Assembly: GCA_025408405.1 (NCBI GenBank)
Contig: JANYJE010000070.1
Coordinates: forward strand, 1-64,000
Length of the DNA: 64,000 nucleotides
From: Nitrosomonadales bacterium
GTDB taxonomy: Bacteria; Pseudomonadota; Gammaproteobacteria; Burkholderiales; Gallionellaceae
Direction of reading: 5' to 3'
Shown: positions 52,487-61,874 of the stretch, piece after piece
How positions within the stretch are numbered: the first letter of the stretch is position 1
Layout: the number at the start of each line of letters is the position of its first letter
Translations under genes and position numbers: made by a program
The notes under the pieces: generated by a model
What the model saw: the letters and a program-made list of their open reading frames with translations, nothing else
Database searches by the model: none
What the model was told of the DNA's origin: nothing

Positions 52487-52933
52487 CTACTCTTTGCGCA
52501 AACAATCCGCCCAGTTGTTGGGGGTTTCGTAGATGCGCACCCGTTCCAGATGCAGGTGGGTGTGGTAGGTGTCGCGATAGGCAGGGGACAGCAGCTTGAA
52601 AGCGATGGCTGCAAGGTTCTCCGCCGTGGGCACTACATCCATGATGACCGTCTTGTGGCCAGGCAGGGTTTGCAGGAATTCCAGCACCTTCGTGTCGCCG
52701 CGGTACACCAGAAAGGCGTGATCCCATACATCGACCACCTGTTCTTTGGCAATGCGCTTAACATCGGAAAAATCCATCACCATGCCCTGCTCGGACACAC
52801 CTTCCAGGGTGATGATGTCACCGGCGAGGGTCACTTCCAGTGCATAGCGGTGGCCATGCAGATGCTTGCATTGGCTGTTGTGATTGGGGATGCGGTGACC
52901 TGCATCAAATTCCAGGCGGCGTGTGATCTGCAT
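52487..52933 (-). CDS. queD: 6-carboxytetrahydropterin synthase QueD
   Basis: The 148-residue tunnelling-fold enzyme converts dihydroneopterin triphosphate to 6-carboxytetrahydropterin in queuosine synthesis. It has the zinc and catalytic residues in FDAGHRIPNHNSQCKHLHGHRY, the VVDVWDHAFL segment and PTAENLAAIAF. Start ATG 52933. The neighbouring genes are not queuosine genes. Confidence 0.92.
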   Translation of the reverse strand: MQITRRLEFDAGHRIPNHNSQCKHLHGHRYALEVTLAGDIITLEGVSEQGMVMDFSDVKRIAKEQVVDVWDHAFLVYRGDTKVLEFLQTLPGHKTVIMDVVPTAENLAAIAFKLLSPAYRDTYHTHLHLERVRIYETPNNWADCLRKE

Positions 52934-53003
52934 GATGAATTCAATAATATTAAATGACGTGATATCGCGCGGAAAAATGCAGCGGCTAATTTTCTGCTGC
53001 GGA

Positions 53004-54962
53004 TTATAACTTGAATGCCGCTACCGCGCGGCGCAGCTCGCGCAAGGCGAATGCATCGTCCTGGCCGGCATAGCGCAAAGCCAGGTAGCGTGCGGTGATG
53101 TCGTTGATGGCGCCGGCGCGTTCGGGTTTGCCGTGGATGACGCGCGCGGCAAAATCCTGCGGCCCCTCATGTGCGGCACGCACCAGGCCGGCACGGGCCA
53201 GCTTGCGGCAGAACCTGAGGTACAGCGCTTGCGCCGGGTCAGGCTTGGGCGTGTACAGGCGCCGCAGCATGAACAGGGCGAACAGCGCCACCAGCACCGC
53301 CACTCCGATCAGCAGATTGAGCGCCATCTTCTGCCAGGTGACGTCCTCCATGCCCAGCCGGGTGAGAAAGGCGAACTGGCGCTCCGTGTTGTAGCCCAGC
53401 ACCCACTGGTTCCACTGGTTGGTGAGCGCATCCAGGTTGAAACGCAGCCTGAGCAGCAGCGGCAATTGGGTGCGTGCCAGAAACGGCAATGCCGCATTGT
53501 CCGGCAGGGCTGCGTTCAGTCCCCCCTGGATGCGCGAGGGCGCGATGGCGGCAGTGGGGTCGATGCGCACCCAGCCGCGCTCTTGCAGCCACACTTCGGC
53601 CCACGCGTGGGCATCGGACTGGCGCACGATGTAATAGCCGCCCAGCTCGTTGAACTCCGCCCCCTGATAGCCGGTTACCACCCGGGCCGGTATGCCTGCT
53701 GCGCGCATCAGAAATACAAAACTGGAAGCATAGTGTTCGCAGAAGCCCTGGCGCGATCCGAACAGGAAATCATCGACAGCATTTGCGCCCAGCAAAGGAG
53801 GTTCCAGCGTGTAGATAAAACCCTCGCGGTTGAAATAGCCGAGTGCTGCGCGCATTACCGCCTCGTCGTCGCCCAGATTCGCGCGCCATTCTGTGGCGAG
53901 CTGGCGCGCGCGCGGGTTGAGTCCGCGCGGGAGCGTCACGGCGCGTTGCAACTGGTACGGGGTTTCCTCGGCATTGGCGCGGTATGCCAGTTGCGAGTGC
54001 ACGTCATAGCGCAGGCGGACGCTAACCGGCGCCTTGCTCAGCACCTGGAAATCGTAAGTCAGCGTAGCGGGAATAGTAAGCTGGGTGGGCATTTCCAGCG
54101 TAAACAGCCAGCTCTTGTTGTGCGGCTCCAGCGTTACCGTGTAATCAACCGGGCTGGCGATGTTGTCCAGTTGCGGCAGCCTGGTGCGTACTCCCTGTCC
54201 CGATATCGAGGTGGGGCCGTCCCGATTTTTCCAGGTGAGGCCGTCATAGTCCCACAGCACCGGGCCGCGCCAGTACATCTGTTCGCGCAACGGTGGCGCG
54301 TCCTTGAAGGCGACACGAAAGGCGACTGCATCGGAGAGCGACAGCTTGCTCATGCTGCCGGGCGACATCGTGTCGTCGAGGCCGCTTCTGGAATAGGCAT
54401 CCTGCGGCATGCCCCATAGTGGTCCCTGTACGCGCGGGAACAACACAAACAGCAGCAGCGTGAGCGGTATGGCCTGCAGCAGCAGCACCGAGGCGATGCG
54501 CAGGCGCGGCTTGAGCGCCAGCGTGCCGGTGTGCATATGCACCCAGGTTGCCATGATCACCAGCAGGGAGAACAGCATGAACAGCGCGGTGGCTATGCTC
54601 TGCGAGTAGAAAAAATTGGTGATGATGATAAAGTTGGAGAGGTAGATCAGTACCGTGGCATCGCGTGCAGTGCGCAGCTCCAGCAACTTGAGCGTGGCCA
54701 GCAGAATCAGCAGCGTCACCCCCGCCTCGCGCCCGAACAGGGTATGGAACTCGATGAGCAGGCCGCCCACGCCAGCCAGCGTAATGGTGAGCAGCAGCCA
54801 GCGTGGCGGCAGAGGATTGGCGCTGGCGGCGAGATAAAGACGCCAGCCCAGCATCATCGTGCTTAGCGCGGCCACCCACAGCGGCAAGTGCTCGGCGTGC
54901 GGCGCGCTCACCAGCAGGATGGAGGCGATAATGCCGTAGACGAGGGGGGCGGTGAGTTTCAT
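53004..54962 (-). CDS. TgpA-like membrane transglutaminase/DUF3488 protein
   Basis: The 652-residue protein has about six N-terminal membrane helices (DUF3488, residues 1-190), a periplasmic transglutaminase core with the Cys-His-Asp triad in SRQGFCEHYASSFVFLMRAAG, DAHAWAEVWL and RIDPTAA, and a last helix near residue 550 followed by a cytoplasmic tail. TgpA of Pseudomonas is essential but its substrate is unknown. ATG 54962 overlaps the DUF58 stop by ATGA; the longer upstream frame is part of DUF58. Confidence 0.88.
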   Translation of the reverse strand: MKLTAPLVYGIIASILLVSAPHAEHLPLWVAALSTMMLGWRLYLAASANPLPPRWLLLTITLAGVGGLLIEFHTLFGREAGVTLLILLATLKLLELRTARDATVLIYLSNFIIITNFFYSQSIATALFMLFSLLVIMATWVHMHTGTLALKPRLRIASVLLLQAIPLTLLLFVLFPRVQGPLWGMPQDAYSRSGLDDTMSPGSMSKLSLSDAVAFRVAFKDAPPLREQMYWRGPVLWDYDGLTWKNRDGPTSISGQGVRTRLPQLDNIASPVDYTVTLEPHNKSWLFTLEMPTQLTIPATLTYDFQVLSKAPVSVRLRYDVHSQLAYRANAEETPYQLQRAVTLPRGLNPRARQLATEWRANLGDDEAVMRAALGYFNREGFIYTLEPPLLGANAVDDFLFGSRQGFCEHYASSFVFLMRAAGIPARVVTGYQGAEFNELGGYYIVRQSDAHAWAEVWLQERGWVRIDPTAAIAPSRIQGGLNAALPDNAALPFLARTQLPLLLRLRFNLDALTNQWNQWVLGYNTERQFAFLTRLGMEDVTWQKMALNLLIGVAVLVALFALFMLRRLYTPKPDPAQALYLRFCRKLARAGLVRAAHEGPQDFAARVIHGKPERAGAINDITARYLALRYAGQDDAFALRELRRAVAAFKL

Positions 54963-55909
54963 GTTGCCATCCCATACAACGCCAATGCCCTTAAACACTC
55001 CTCGCGCTGAGCCGCGCTGTTGCTGGGCGGCAGCTCGATATTGGGCAGGCGCAGGCCGTAGCGCAATTGCCCGGCATCGGCATCCAGTACCCAGCGCGTG
55101 AGCATCTCCAGCCTGCGTTCCGTGTCGGCGTATGGAAGCTGCGACCAGTCCAGCCACAGTTCTCGCCCCTGGGTGGCGCTGAACTGCTTGACCTGCAAAC
55201 CCTGCTCGCGCGCCAGTGCCTTCCAGGCGATGCGCGGCAGCGCGTCTCCCGCGACATAGCCGCGCAGCCCGGCAAAGTCTTCATCGCCGCTGCTGATCAG
55301 CTTGCCCGCGCCATCCTGGGCCGAACTGGCAGGCAATGGCAGCGGGGCGGCAGGTTTGGGGTAGACGAGTGCGCGCGTATCGAACTGCAGATACGACCAG
55401 GCATGAAACAGCCCGAGCGGGAATTCGGTGTGCAGCGTCAGCCGCCCAGTGGCGAGCCAGCCGCGGTGCGCGGCGGGTATGGCAAGTTTTACAGCGGTGT
55501 TGTGCTGCGCCGGGAGGTCGAAGCTGGTGCTGTGGCCGGCATCGTCGCGCAAAGTCAGCTGATAGCGCATCAGCTTGATGGTGTTGTGAAAATGGAACAC
55601 GAAGCAGGCGTTGTCTCCGGCAAACACGGTCTCGGTGCGGCCTGCGCGCACTTCCAGCTGTGCCATGTTGCGGAAGGCATGCAGCATGGTCATCGTGGCA
55701 GCCGTGGCGAGCAGGAAGGTGAGCACATAACCGAGGCTGAGGTTGTAGTTGATGTCGCCCAGCAGCATCAGCAGCAGAACAAAGGCAAAACCCAAGCCCC
55801 GGCGCGTGGGCAGGATGAAGATGCGGCGCTGGTTGAGAACGACCGTGCCGCTGCTGATTTGGGGCCGGAACAGCCAGATGCGGAATTGTTGGCGGAGTGC
55901 GGTCAGCAC
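54959..55909 (-). CDS. DUF58-domain membrane protein
   Basis: The 316-residue protein has two N-terminal helices (GLGFAFVLLLMLLG and YVLTFLLATAATM) and the DUF58 signature DEDFAGLRGYVAGDALPRIAWKALAR. MoxR ATPase, DUF58 and TgpA-type genes form a conserved trio thought to act in envelope protein maturation. It starts 10 bases after moxR. Confidence 0.88.
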   Translation of the reverse strand: MLTALRQQFRIWLFRPQISSGTVVLNQRRIFILPTRRGLGFAFVLLLMLLGDINYNLSLGYVLTFLLATAATMTMLHAFRNMAQLEVRAGRTETVFAGDNACFVFHFHNTIKLMRYQLTLRDDAGHSTSFDLPAQHNTAVKLAIPAAHRGWLATGRLTLHTEFPLGLFHAWSYLQFDTRALVYPKPAAPLPLPASSAQDGAGKLISSGDEDFAGLRGYVAGDALPRIAWKALAREQGLQVKQFSATQGRELWLDWSQLPYADTERRLEMLTRWVLDADAGQLRYGLRLPNIELPPSNSAAQREECLRALALYGMAT

Positions 55910-55919
55910 GTCTAGGCCT

Positions 55920-56852
55920 CTACGGAATCGCGACCGCTTCGATCAATTCGCGCGCCAGTTTGTCACCGTCCGAGAGTTGCACGTCCTGCACGCTTTGCAG
56001 GCGGTGGCTGGCTACACCCGGCAACACAATCTGGATGTCTTCCGGGATGACGGCAGTGCGTCCGTGCAGCAATGCCCAGGCACGTGCGGCGGCAAGCAGC
56101 GAGAGCCCGGCGCGGGGTGAGAGACCGTGCACAAAGCGGGCCGATTCGCGCGTGTGGCGCAGGATGGCTTGCACATAGTCGAGCAGGGCGGGGGAGGCGT
56201 GCACCTGTTTCACCTGCTGTTGCAAGGCGAACAGCTCGGCAGCCTGCATCTGAGGTGTCAGTTTGGCCACGATCTCGCGCCGATCCACGCCGGCGAGCAG
56301 GTTGCGCTCGGCCTGTGCGTCCGGGTAGCCCAGCTGGATGCGCATGAGGAAGCGGTCGAGCTGCGACTCAGGCAGCGGGAAGGTGCCGATCTGGTTGGTG
56401 GGGTTCTGCGTGGCGATCACGAAAAACGGCACGGGCAACGGGCGCGTGCTGCCCTCGATGGTCACCTGCTGTTCTTCCATGGCTTCCAGCAGGGCGCTCT
56501 GGGTCTTGGGGGTGGCGCGGTTGACCTCGTCGGCGAGGATCATCTGCGCGAAGATCGGCCCGGGGTGAAACTTGAAGTCGCCGGACGTTGAATCGGCGCC
56601 TGGGCGCTGGTACACCGATACCCCGAGAATGTCTGCAGGCAGCATGTCGCTGGTGAACTGGATGCGCTGGAACTGCAGGCCGAGCGTGCGTGCCAGCACG
56701 TGCGCCAGCGTGGTCTTGCCGACCCCCGGCAGGTCTTCGATGAGCAAGTGCCCACGCGCCAGCAGGCAGGCCAGCGCCAGCCTGATCTGGTGCGGTTTGC
56801 CGAGGATGACCTGTTCGGTCTGGGCGATGACGTTGTGCAGGGACGGGTTCAT
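55920..56852 (-). CDS. MoxR-family AAA ATPase
   Basis: The 310-residue AAA+ protein has Walker A LPGVGKTT, Walker B ILADEVNR, sensor 1 FFVIATQNPTNQ and the MoxR-typical GTFPLPESQLDRFL. MoxR ATPases act as chaperones that load or activate partner proteins, often with DUF58/VWA proteins as here. ATG 56852 has AAGG upstream; a longer in-frame start at 56882 has none. Confidence 0.9.
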   Translation of the reverse strand: MNPSLHNVIAQTEQVILGKPHQIRLALACLLARGHLLIEDLPGVGKTTLAHVLARTLGLQFQRIQFTSDMLPADILGVSVYQRPGADSTSGDFKFHPGPIFAQMILADEVNRATPKTQSALLEAMEEQQVTIEGSTRPLPVPFFVIATQNPTNQIGTFPLPESQLDRFLMRIQLGYPDAQAERNLLAGVDRREIVAKLTPQMQAAELFALQQQVKQVHASPALLDYVQAILRHTRESARFVHGLSPRAGLSLLAAARAWALLHGRTAVIPEDIQIVLPGVASHRLQSVQDVQLSDGDKLARELIEAVAIP

Positions 56853-56859
56853 GTTGGCC

Positions 56860-57231
56860 TTATTCAAACAGGATGGCGGCAACCACCTTGCGGTCTTCGC
56901 CTATCAGGATGTTGTAGGTGCGGCAGGCGGCGGGGGTGTTCATGAATTCTACGCCGATGCCGGCATTGCTCAGTGCACGATAAAGCTGGGGATGGGCAAA
57001 GCGGTGTTCTGCGCCGGTGCCCAGCAGCACGACCTCGGGCTTGAGCGCCAGGAAATATTCAAAGTGAGCCTCGCCCAGTGCGGCAAAGGTGGTGGCCGGC
57101 CAGTCGCCCAACACCTGTTGCGGTGTGACCACGATGGGCTGCTCGAAGCGCTCGCCGCTCACCGTGACATAACCTGTGCCGTGTGCGCTGAAAAACTTCT
57201 GGCCCTGGTTCCGGGAAAGGCTGATTTTCAA
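56860..57231 (-). CDS. Mth938-like (DUF498) domain protein
   Basis: The 123-residue protein carries the whole Mth938/NDUFAF3-like fold: GTGYVTVSGERFEQPIVVTP, FEYFLALKPEVVLLGTGAEHRF and GVEFMNTPAACRTYNIL. The family's molecular role is unclear; the human relative helps assemble respiratory complex I. The start is TTG 57231, seven bases after GGAG; longer frames run into the divergent alaA region. It ends 7 bases before the moxR start, forming a four-gene operon with moxR, DUF58 and tgpA. Confidence 0.8.
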   Translation of the reverse strand: MKISLSRNQGQKFFSAHGTGYVTVSGERFEQPIVVTPQQVLGDWPATTFAALGEAHFEYFLALKPEVVLLGTGAEHRFAHPQLYRALSNAGIGVEFMNTPAACRTYNILIGEDRKVVAAILFE

Positions 57232-57352
57232 TTGGTATCTCCATTTGCCGCAAGGGCGCCGCTCGGATAGAATTACGCCCTTTGCAAACTGTTGTTTCAA
57301 GCGGATTCTACCGGATTCGCCCGCGCTTGAGATGCTACCCTGAGAGAACATT

Positions 57353-58621
57353 GTGAAACATACCTCCAAGCCTAATACTGTCGATGGGGTTGCTGTGCGC
57401 CCCGTGCTGAAATCCACCAAGCTGGCCAATGTCTGCTACGACATTCGCGGCCCGGTGATGGCGCGTTCCAAGCAGATGGAGGAAGACGGCCATCGCATCA
57501 TCAAGCTGAATATCGGCAATCTCGCGCCGTTCGGTTTCGAGGCGCCGGAAGAAATCCAGCAGGACGTGATTCACAACCTGCCCAACTCCTCCGGCTATTC
57601 CGACTCAAAAGGCCTGTTCGCCGCGCGCAAGGCGATCATGCATTATTCGCAGCAGAAGAAAATTTCCGGCGTGGGGCTGGAAGATATTTTTATCGGCAAC
57701 GGCGCCTCCGAGCTGATCGTGATGGCGATGCAGGGTCTGCTCAACACCGGCGACGAAGTGCTGGTGCCGGCACCCGATTACCCCCTGTGGACGGCTGCAG
57801 TCACCCTGGCAGGCGGCACGCCGCGCCATTATCTGTGCGATGAACAGAATGACTGGATGCCTGACCTGAAAGACATGCGCAGCAAGATCACCAGAAACAC
57901 GCGCGCCATCGTGCTGATCAACCCCAACAATCCCACCGGTGCCTTGTATTCGGATGCATTGCTGCTGGAGATTATCGAGATCGCGCGCCAGCACCAGCTG
58001 ATTATTTATGCCGATGAAATCTACGACAAGGTGCTGTACGACGGCGCTACGCACACCTCGATTGCCTCGCTGGCAGACGATGTGCTGTTCGTGACCTTCA
58101 ACGGCCTGTCGAAAAACTACCGTGCGTGCGGCTATCGCTCCGGCTGGATGATTGTGTCGGGCAACAAGAAGCATGCGCAGGATTACATCGACGGCCTCGG
58201 CATCCTGGCTTCGATGCGGTTGTGCTCCAACGTGCCCGGGCAATATGCCATCCAGACCGCGCTGGGCGGCTACCAGAGCATCAACGACCTGGTGGCGCCC
58301 GGCGGGCGGCTGTGCAAGCAGCGCGACCTCGCCCATGAATTGCTCACCTCGATTCCGGGTGTCACCTGCGTGAAGCCCAAGGCTGCATTGTATCTGTTCC
58401 CGCGTCTGGACCCCGTGATGTATCCGATTGCGGACGACCAGAAATTCATCCTCGAACTGCTGGAGGCCGAGAAGGTGCTGGTGGTGCAGGGCTCGGGATT
58501 TAACTGGCCGCATACCGACCACCTGCGCATCGTATTTTTACCCAACGCCGACGATCTCACCGAAGCGATCGGGCGTATCGCGCGCTTTCTTGAAAGCTAT
58601 CGCAAGCGGCATGGAACCTAA
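57353..58621 (+). CDS. alaA: AlaA-like glutamate-pyruvate aminotransferase
   Basis: The 422-residue PLP enzyme belongs to aminotransferase class I, AlaA branch (alanine synthesis from pyruvate and glutamate). Seen: YDIRGPVMARSKQMEEDGHRIIKLNIGNLAPFGF, NPNNPTGALY, YADEIYDKVLY, the PLP lysine in FNGLSKNYRACGYRSGW, and the C-terminal FNWPHTDHLRIVFLP. GTG 57353 is the start. It precedes hom and thrC, making an amino-acid synthesis cluster. Confidence 0.9.
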   Translation: MKHTSKPNTVDGVAVRPVLKSTKLANVCYDIRGPVMARSKQMEEDGHRIIKLNIGNLAPFGFEAPEEIQQDVIHNLPNSSGYSDSKGLFAARKAIMHYSQQKKISGVGLEDIFIGNGASELIVMAMQGLLNTGDEVLVPAPDYPLWTAAVTLAGGTPRHYLCDEQNDWMPDLKDMRSKITRNTRAIVLINPNNPTGALYSDALLLEIIEIARQHQLIIYADEIYDKVLYDGATHTSIASLADDVLFVTFNGLSKNYRACGYRSGWMIVSGNKKHAQDYIDGLGILASMRLCSNVPGQYAIQTALGGYQSINDLVAPGGRLCKQRDLAHELLTSIPGVTCVKPKAALYLFPRLDPVMYPIADDQKFILELLEAEKVLVVQGSGFNWPHTDHLRIVFLPNADDLTEAIGRIARFLESYRKRHGT

Positions 58622-58662
58622 TGCGGTGAAATGTGAAACGTAAAATTCAGGACTGACTGAAC

Positions 58663-58705
58663 TTTTCACCTTTCACCTTTCACTTTTCACCTTTCACTTT
58701 TCACC
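58663..58705. repeat. TTTCACC heptamer array before hom
   Basis: Six head-to-tail units of the type (T)TTTCAC(C) lie directly ahead of the hom ribosome site. A complementary GGTGAAATGTGAAAC stretch at 58625-58639 could pair with them into a stem. Confidence 0.7.
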
Positions 58706-58715
58706 AGGTTAAGTT

Positions 58716-60029
58716 ATGAAACCAATCAATGTAGGACTGTTAGGCATCGGCACCGTGGGTGCGGGCACGTTTAACGTGCTGGCGCGCAACGCGGAAGAAA
58801 TCAGTCGGCGCGCTGGACGGCCGATAAAAATCACGGTGGTGGCGGACAGGAATTTGGAGTTGGCCAAGGCCGTCACCAAGGGGGCCTGCCGCGTGACCGA
58901 TGATGCATTTTCTGTGGTGAACGATCCCGAAATAGACATCGTCATCGAGCTGATCGGCGGCTACGGTGTGGCCAAGGAACTGGTGCTGAAGGCGATCAAC
59001 AACGGCAAGCACGTGGTCACCGCCAACAAGGCGCTGCTCGCCGTGCACGGCAACGAGATTTTTGCGGCTGCGCAGAACATGCGCGTGATGGTGGCGTTCG
59101 AGGCTGCCGTGGCCGGCGGCATCCCCATCATCAAGGCACTGCGCGAGGGCCTTTCCGCCAACCGCATCGAATGGATAGCCGGGATTATCAATGGCACCAC
59201 CAACTTCATCCTGTCCGAGATGCGCGACAAGGGGCTGAGTTTCGACACCGTGCTGCAAGAGGCGCAGCGCCTGGGCTACGCCGAGGCCGACCCGACCTTC
59301 GATATCGAGGGCGTGGATGCCGCGCACAAGATCACCATCCTGGCGGCGCTCGCCTTCGGCATTCCGGTGCAATTCGACAAGGCCTATGTAGAAGGCATCT
59401 CCAGGCTGGATGCCACCGACATCAAATACGCCGAACAGCTGGGCTACCGTATCAAGTTGCTGGGCATCACCAAGCGCACGCCGGAAGGCGTGGAGCTGCG
59501 CGTGCATCCCACGCTGATCCCGGCCAAACGCCTGATCGCGAACGTCGAAGGTGCGATGAACGCGGTGCTGGTGCAGGGCGATGCCGTGGGTGCGACGCTG
59601 TATTACGGCAAGGGCGCAGGTGCGGAACCGACTGCCAGTGCCGTGATTGCCGACCTGGTGGACGTGACGCGCATGCACACCGCCGACCCGCAAAATCGCG
59701 TGCCGCATCTTGCGTTCCAGCCCAACGCGATGGCCGACCTGAAGATCTTGCCCATGGACGAGGTGCAGACCAGCTACTACCTGCGCCTGCGCGTAGAGGA
59801 CAAGCCCGGCGTCTTGGCCGATATCACGCGCATCCTGGCGGACGAGCAGATTTCCATCGACGCGGTGATACAGAAAGAGCCGGGAGAGGGCGAAGAGCAG
59901 ACCGACCTCATCATGCTCAGCCACCTGACGCGCGAGAAGCACATCAATGCCGCGATCGCCAAGATCGAGGCGCTCAAGGTGGTGGCGGGCAAGGTGACGC
60001 GCATCCGCCTGGAAGCGCTGGGGAAATAG
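58716..60029 (+). CDS. hom: Homoserine dehydrogenase
   Basis: The 437-residue enzyme reduces aspartate semialdehyde to homoserine. N-terminal NAD(P) site GLLGIGTVGAGTFNVL, catalytic core AGIINGTTNFILSEM and EADPTFDIEGVDAAHKITIL, and a C-terminal ACT domain (YYLRLRVEDKPGVLADITRILADEQIS) for threonine feedback. It is followed by a cupin gene and thrC. Confidence 0.95.
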   Translation: MKPINVGLLGIGTVGAGTFNVLARNAEEISRRAGRPIKITVVADRNLELAKAVTKGACRVTDDAFSVVNDPEIDIVIELIGGYGVAKELVLKAINNGKHVVTANKALLAVHGNEIFAAAQNMRVMVAFEAAVAGGIPIIKALREGLSANRIEWIAGIINGTTNFILSEMRDKGLSFDTVLQEAQRLGYAEADPTFDIEGVDAAHKITILAALAFGIPVQFDKAYVEGISRLDATDIKYAEQLGYRIKLLGITKRTPEGVELRVHPTLIPAKRLIANVEGAMNAVLVQGDAVGATLYYGKGAGAEPTASAVIADLVDVTRMHTADPQNRVPHLAFQPNAMADLKILPMDEVQTSYYLRLRVEDKPGVLADITRILADEQISIDAVIQKEPGEGEEQTDLIMLSHLTREKHINAAIAKIEALKVVAGKVTRIRLEALGK

Positions 60030-60031
60030 AT

Positions 60032-60059
60032 CGTCATTCCCGCGCAGGCGGGAATGACG
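60032..60059. repeat. ATTCCC-type inverted repeat, copy 1
   Basis: CGTCATTCCCGC / GCGGGAATGACG (60032-60043 and 60048-60059) with loop GCAG. The ATTCCC...GGGAAT core is the same as in the Neisseria dRS3 family and in repeats of many betaproteobacteria. It lies between hom and the cupin gene. Confidence 0.85.
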
Positions 60060-60073
60060 GTTGAGGGAAGAGC

Positions 60074-60388
60074 ATGGAAAAATATAAGGTGCTGTTTGAA
60101 TCATTGGATTGGCAGCCCACTATAGCGGGAGCGCGCTTCAAGGTTTATCGCGACGGTGCTAAACAAGTTCGTCTGCTTGAACTGACTTCCGAATTTGTTG
60201 AGCCGGACTGGTGCGAAAAAGGGCATACAGGATTGGTGCTGAAAGGCGAATTGGAGATCGATTTTAAAGGGCAGCATGTGCGTTATCCTGAAGGGTCTGT
60301 GGTTTTTATTCCATCTGGCTCAGAGAGCGGACATATGGCACGTTCAATTGCTGCGGTGACGCAGCTTTTTCTGGTCGAAGATATTTAG
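60074..60388 (+). CDS. Small cupin protein
   Basis: The 104-residue single-domain cupin has the two cupin motifs in relaxed form: EPDWCEKGHTGLVLKGELEIDF and YPEGSVVFIPSGSESGHMA. Metal ligands are incomplete (one His, Glu and a late His), so the activity is unknown. It interrupts the usual hom-thrC order and is bracketed by two copies of an inverted repeat, suggesting insertion as a cassette. A ribosome-binding GAGGGAAGAG precedes the ATG. Confidence 0.75.
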   Translation: MEKYKVLFESLDWQPTIAGARFKVYRDGAKQVRLLELTSEFVEPDWCEKGHTGLVLKGELEIDFKGQHVRYPEGSVVFIPSGSESGHMARSIAAVTQLFLVEDI

Positions 60389-60394
60389 GAAAAT

Positions 60395-60425
60395 GCCGTC
60401 ATTCCCGCCTGCGCGGGAATGACGG
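60395..60425. repeat. ATTCCC-type inverted repeat, copy 2
   Basis: CCGTCATTCCCGC / GCGGGAATGACGG (60396-60408 and 60413-60425) with loop CTGC, which is the reverse complement of the loop in copy 1. The two copies are therefore mirror images flanking the cupin gene. Confidence 0.85.
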
Positions 60426-60440
60426 TGAAGAAAGAAAACT

Positions 60441-61874
60441 ATGAAATACATTTCCACACGCGGCAATGCTCCCGCCAAGAACTTTACCGAAATCCTGCTG
60501 GGCGGACTCGCCCCCGATGGCGGCCTGTATCTGCCTGAACAGTATCCGCAGGTGACGCGCGCCGAACTGGAGGTCTGGCGCAAGCTGTCCTACGCCGAGC
60601 TGGCGTACGCGGTGCTGTCCAAATTCGCCACGGATATTCCGGCGGCCGATCTCAAGGCCATCGTAGCCAAGACCTATACCGCCGAGGTGTACCACAACGC
60701 GCGCGCCGGTTCCGACACCACGCAGATCACGCCGCTGCGCACGCTGGAACCGGGACTGCACCTGCTGGAACTGTCCAACGGGCCGACGCTGGCGTTCAAG
60801 GACATGGCGATGCAGTTGCTGGGCAACCTGTTCGAGTACGCCTTGGCCCGCCAGCACGACGAGCTGAACATCCTCGGTGCGACTTCCGGCGATACCGGCT
60901 CGGCGGCGGAATACGCGATGCGCGGCAAGCGCGGCATCCGCGTGTTCATGCTGTCGCCTGAGGGCAAGATGAGCGCGTTCCAGACCGCGCAGATGTTCTC
61001 GCTGCAAGACCCGAATATTTACAACATCGCGATTCGCGGTGTGTTCGACGATGGCCAGGACATGGTCAAGGCTATTTCCAACGACCATGCCTACAAGGAA
61101 AAATACAAGATCGGCACGGTCAATTCGATCAACTGGGCGCGCGTGTCGGCGCAGGTGGTGTATTACTTCAAGGGCTATTTCGCGGCGACGCAATCCTGCG
61201 ACGAGCAGGTTGCGTTCTCGGTGCCATCGGGCAACTTCGGCAACATCTGCGCCGGCCACATCGCGCGCATGATGGGCTTGCCTATCGCCAAACTGATTCT
61301 CGCCACCAACGAGAATAACGTGCTGGAAGAGTTTTTCCAGACCGGCGCCTACCGGCCGCGCACCACCGCCGAGACGGCACACACCAGCAGCCCGTCTATG
61401 GACATCTCCAAGGCATCCAACTTCGAGCGCTTCATCTTTGACCTGGTCGGGCGCGATGCCGCCAAGGTGCGCGAGCTGTGGGGGCGCGTGGATACTGGCG
61501 CTGCATTCGATCTGCATGCGACCGAGTACTGGAAACGGATTTCCCAATACGGCTTTGCCGCAGGCAAGAGCACGCATGCGGATCGCCTCAATACCATCCG
61601 CATGGTGTGGGAGAAATACGGCGTGATGGTGGACACGCATACTGCCGATGGCATCAAGGTCGGCCTTGAGCACCGCGCAGCCGGCGTGCCGCTGGTATGC
61701 CTGGAAACTGCGCTGCCGGTCAAGTTTGAAGACACCATCGTCGAAGCCCTGGGGCGCAAGCCGGAGCGTCCGGCCGGAATGGAAGACATGGAAAAACTGC
61801 CGCAGCGCTGCGCAGTGATGGATGCGGATGTGGCGGCACTCAAGTCTTTCATTGCCGCGCACGTGCCGCAATAG
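60441..61874 (+). CDS. thrC: Threonine synthase
   Basis: The 477-residue PLP enzyme converts O-phosphohomoserine to threonine. It starts with KYISTRGNAPAKNFTEILLGGLAPDGGLYLPE, has the PLP lysine in LAFKDMAMQLLG and the glycine-rich loop LGATSGDTGSAAEYAM, and the NFGNICAGHIARMMGLPI segment. It belongs to the long class II type and ends the alaA-hom-thrC cluster. Confidence 0.95.
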   Translation: MKYISTRGNAPAKNFTEILLGGLAPDGGLYLPEQYPQVTRAELEVWRKLSYAELAYAVLSKFATDIPAADLKAIVAKTYTAEVYHNARAGSDTTQITPLRTLEPGLHLLELSNGPTLAFKDMAMQLLGNLFEYALARQHDELNILGATSGDTGSAAEYAMRGKRGIRVFMLSPEGKMSAFQTAQMFSLQDPNIYNIAIRGVFDDGQDMVKAISNDHAYKEKYKIGTVNSINWARVSAQVVYYFKGYFAATQSCDEQVAFSVPSGNFGNICAGHIARMMGLPIAKLILATNENNVLEEFFQTGAYRPRTTAETAHTSSPSMDISKASNFERFIFDLVGRDAAKVRELWGRVDTGAAFDLHATEYWKRISQYGFAAGKSTHADRLNTIRMVWEKYGVMVDTHTADGIKVGLEHRAAGVPLVCLETALPVKFEDTIVEALGRKPERPAGMEDMEKLPQRCAVMDADVAALKSFIAAHVPQ

